Assembly (NCBI GenBank): GCA_949287395.1
Contig: CASEFZ010000109.1
Coordinates: forward strand, 1 to 39,196
DNA length: 39,196 nucleotides
Origin: an uncultured Verrucomicrobiota bacterium
GTDB lineage: Bacteria; Verrucomicrobiota; Verrucomicrobiia; Opitutales; Intestinicryptomonadaceae
Direction of reading: 5' to 3'
Shown here: in pieces, positions 38,021 to 39,196 of the stretch
Layout: each line of letters opens with the position of its first letter
Position numbering within the stretch: position 1 is the stretch's first letter
Position numbers and translations under genes: made by a program
The notes under the pieces: model-generated
The model's database searches: none
Told to the model about the DNA's origin: nothing
What the model saw: only the letters and a program-made list of their open reading frames with translations

Positions 38021-39196
38021 TTATCCCAATCTGCGCGCAAGCTGCTTGGCCATTTTCTTTCCGCGTTCCCCTCGCATCATTTTCATCATTTTCCGCATCT
38101 GTTCAAACTGCTTTAGAAGGGCGTTTATCTCCCTCACTTCCGTGCCGCTGCCCTTCGATATGCGCAGCCTCCTGCGCGCATTCAAAATGCCGGGATTGCG
38201 GCGCTCTTGGGGGGTCATGGACAAAATTATTGCCTCTGTGCGGCGCATTTTCTTTTCCTCGCGCTCTCCTACCGTTATTCCTCCAAGCCCCGGAAGCATT
38301 TTTATTATAGAGCTCATCGAGCCCAGCTTTTTTATCTGCCGCATTTGGGAAAGAAAGTCTTCCAGGTCAAACTCCGCCTTGCGGAGCTTTTCCGACATTT
38401 TCTCCGCCTCCTGTATGTCGATAGTCTCCTGCGCGCGCTCCACAAGGCTGACAACATCCCCCATTCCCAAAATGCGCTGCGCCATTCTGTCGGGATGGAA
38501 AACGTCGAACTCGTCAACCTTTTCGCCCACCCCCGCAAACTTTATCGCCACATTCGCAACCGACTTTATCGAAAGCGCCGCCCCGCCGCGCGCGTCGCCG
38601 TCAAGCTTTGTAAGTATCACGCCGCTTAAGCCAACGGCCTCGTTAAAAGACTTTGCCACATTTACGGCCTCTTGACCGAGGGCTGCGTCCGCAACCAAGA
38701 GCGTCTCGGCCGGGCGCACCGACGCGCAAAGCGCCTTTATCTCCTCAATGAGAGCCTCGTCTATCTGAAGCCTTCCCGCGGTGTCGTAGATTACGGCGTT
38801 TGCGCCCTCCGAGAGCGCCTTCTCTCCAAGTCTCTCCGCAAGGCGGGCAACATTTTTCTCATTTCTGTCCGAATAGACCGCAACGCCAATCTGCGCACCG
38901 AGAGTTTCAAGCTGGTCTATGGCCGCGGGCCTGTATATGTCGCATGCTATGAGCGCTGGCTTTAATCCGCGCTTCAAGAGAAGCCTTGCCAATTTTGCAC
39001 TGCTTGTCGTCTTGCCCGACCCGTGCAGCCCAACCATAACTATCTTTAGCGGGCGCAAAGCTGAAAGCCCGGCGTCCCCGCCGCCCAAGAGCTTTTCCAG
39101 CTCGTCGCTTATTATCTTTACTATCTGCTGGCCCGGCGTGACCGACTTTATAACCTCCCTGCCTATGCACTCGCCCTTGACGCGCTCTATAAACTC
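38021..39196 (-). CDS. ffh: Signal recognition particle protein Ffh, partial
   Basis: SRP GTPase that binds 4.5S RNA and signal sequences and delivers ribosomes to the membrane. The window holds 391 C-terminal residues; roughly 60 N-terminal residues (start of the N domain) lie beyond the right edge. The frame runs open through 39196 ([19 protein letters not shown] at the edge). The G domain shows [10 protein letters not shown] (G1), [22 protein letters not shown] (G3), [14 protein letters not shown] (G4) and [16 protein letters not shown]. The Met-rich M domain closes with [17 protein letters not shown] and [11 protein letters not shown]. It is distinguished from FtsY by the M domain. An internal TTG at 39088 is not the start. 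Confidence 0.95.
   Translation of the reverse strand, partial: EFIERVKGECIGREVIKSVTPGQQIVKIISDELEKLLGGGDAGLSALRPLKIVMVGLHGSGKTTSSAKLARLLLKRGLKPALIACDIYRPAAIDQLETLGAQIGVAVYSDRNEKNVARLAERLGEKALSEGANAVIYDTAGRLQIDEALIEEIKALCASVRPAETLLVADAALGQEAVNVAKSFNEAVGLSGVILTKLDGDARGGAALSIKSVANVAIKFAGVGEKVDEFDVFHPDRMAQRILGMGDVVSLVERAQETIDIQEAEKMSEKLRKAEFDLEDFLSQMRQIKKLGSMSSIIKMLPGLGGITVGEREEKKMRRTEAIILSMTPQERRNPGILNARRRLRISKGSGTEVREINALLKQFEQMRKMMKMMRGERGKKMAKQLARRLG

Noticed and set aside
1-39196. tRNA, rRNA, CRISPR arrays, insertion sequences, prophage genes
   Set aside because: I looked for cloverleaf-like segments, regular short repeats, transposase or integrase motifs and phage structural motifs and saw none.

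Overview
The window reads as a chromosomal segment of a Gram-negative bacterium, most likely a member of the Verrucomicrobiota (Opitutae/Puniceicoccales-like, possibly from a gut). This placement is inferred from the combination of PEP-CTERM surface proteins, a TonB-dependent receptor, LptE and BamD-type envelope genes, tandem sialate O-acetylesterases, an LL-diaminopimelate aminotransferase, HpnH and QueH. No single marker in the window proves it. Genes are tightly packed, often with ATGA or TAATG-type overlaps. I see no tRNA, rRNA, CRISPR array, insertion sequence or prophage.

Layout. (1) 1-3657, minus strand: a housekeeping run dapL - purU - Nudix - pyrE - eda (eda cut by the left edge). 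(2) 3730-6751, plus strand, divergent from it: panC - nadB - apt. (3) 7160-10235, minus: a small membrane protein overlapping tlyA, then a large cytoplasmic protein of unknown function. (4) 10359-13460, plus: two tandem secreted sialate O-acetylesterase-family proteins. The first has lost its catalytic serine and histidine. They end at a strong bidirectional terminator. (5) 13658-18570, minus: a cobalamin-riboswitch operon encoding a DUF4465-like PEP-CTERM protein, a BtuB-like TonB-dependent receptor and a second PEP-CTERM protein. (6) 18942-21395: a secreted protein of unknown function, divergent from an ArsB/NhaD-type transporter with a structured leader. (7) 21877-26989, minus: dUTPase-like protein, dCache-HAMP-SpoIIE phosphatase, acyl-ACP thioesterase, queH and a secreted double-SGNH protein, ending at a GC-rich terminator. 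(8) 27167-30258, plus: hpnH and a DinG-type helicase. (9) 30559-31614, minus: a HAD hydrolase. (10) 31977-36343, plus: a degenerate NtrC/NifA-like regulator, a BamD-like TPR protein, LptE and rpe. (11) 36690-39196, minus: a DUF2156-GNAT fusion and ffh (cut by the right edge).

The most interesting element is the cobalamin operon. Conserved riboswitch segments can be read directly on the minus strand upstream of two PEP-CTERM exported proteins that flank a BtuB-like receptor. In gut Bacteroidota the same type of locus pairs BtuB with surface lipoproteins (BtuG, BtuH). Here PEP-CTERM proteins may fill that role. Three further genes show duplication or decay of active sites: the first sialate esterase (GQSNM changed to GQQNM), the second half of the SGNH protein, and the sigma-54-activator homolog lacking GAFTGA and the Walker B glutamate.
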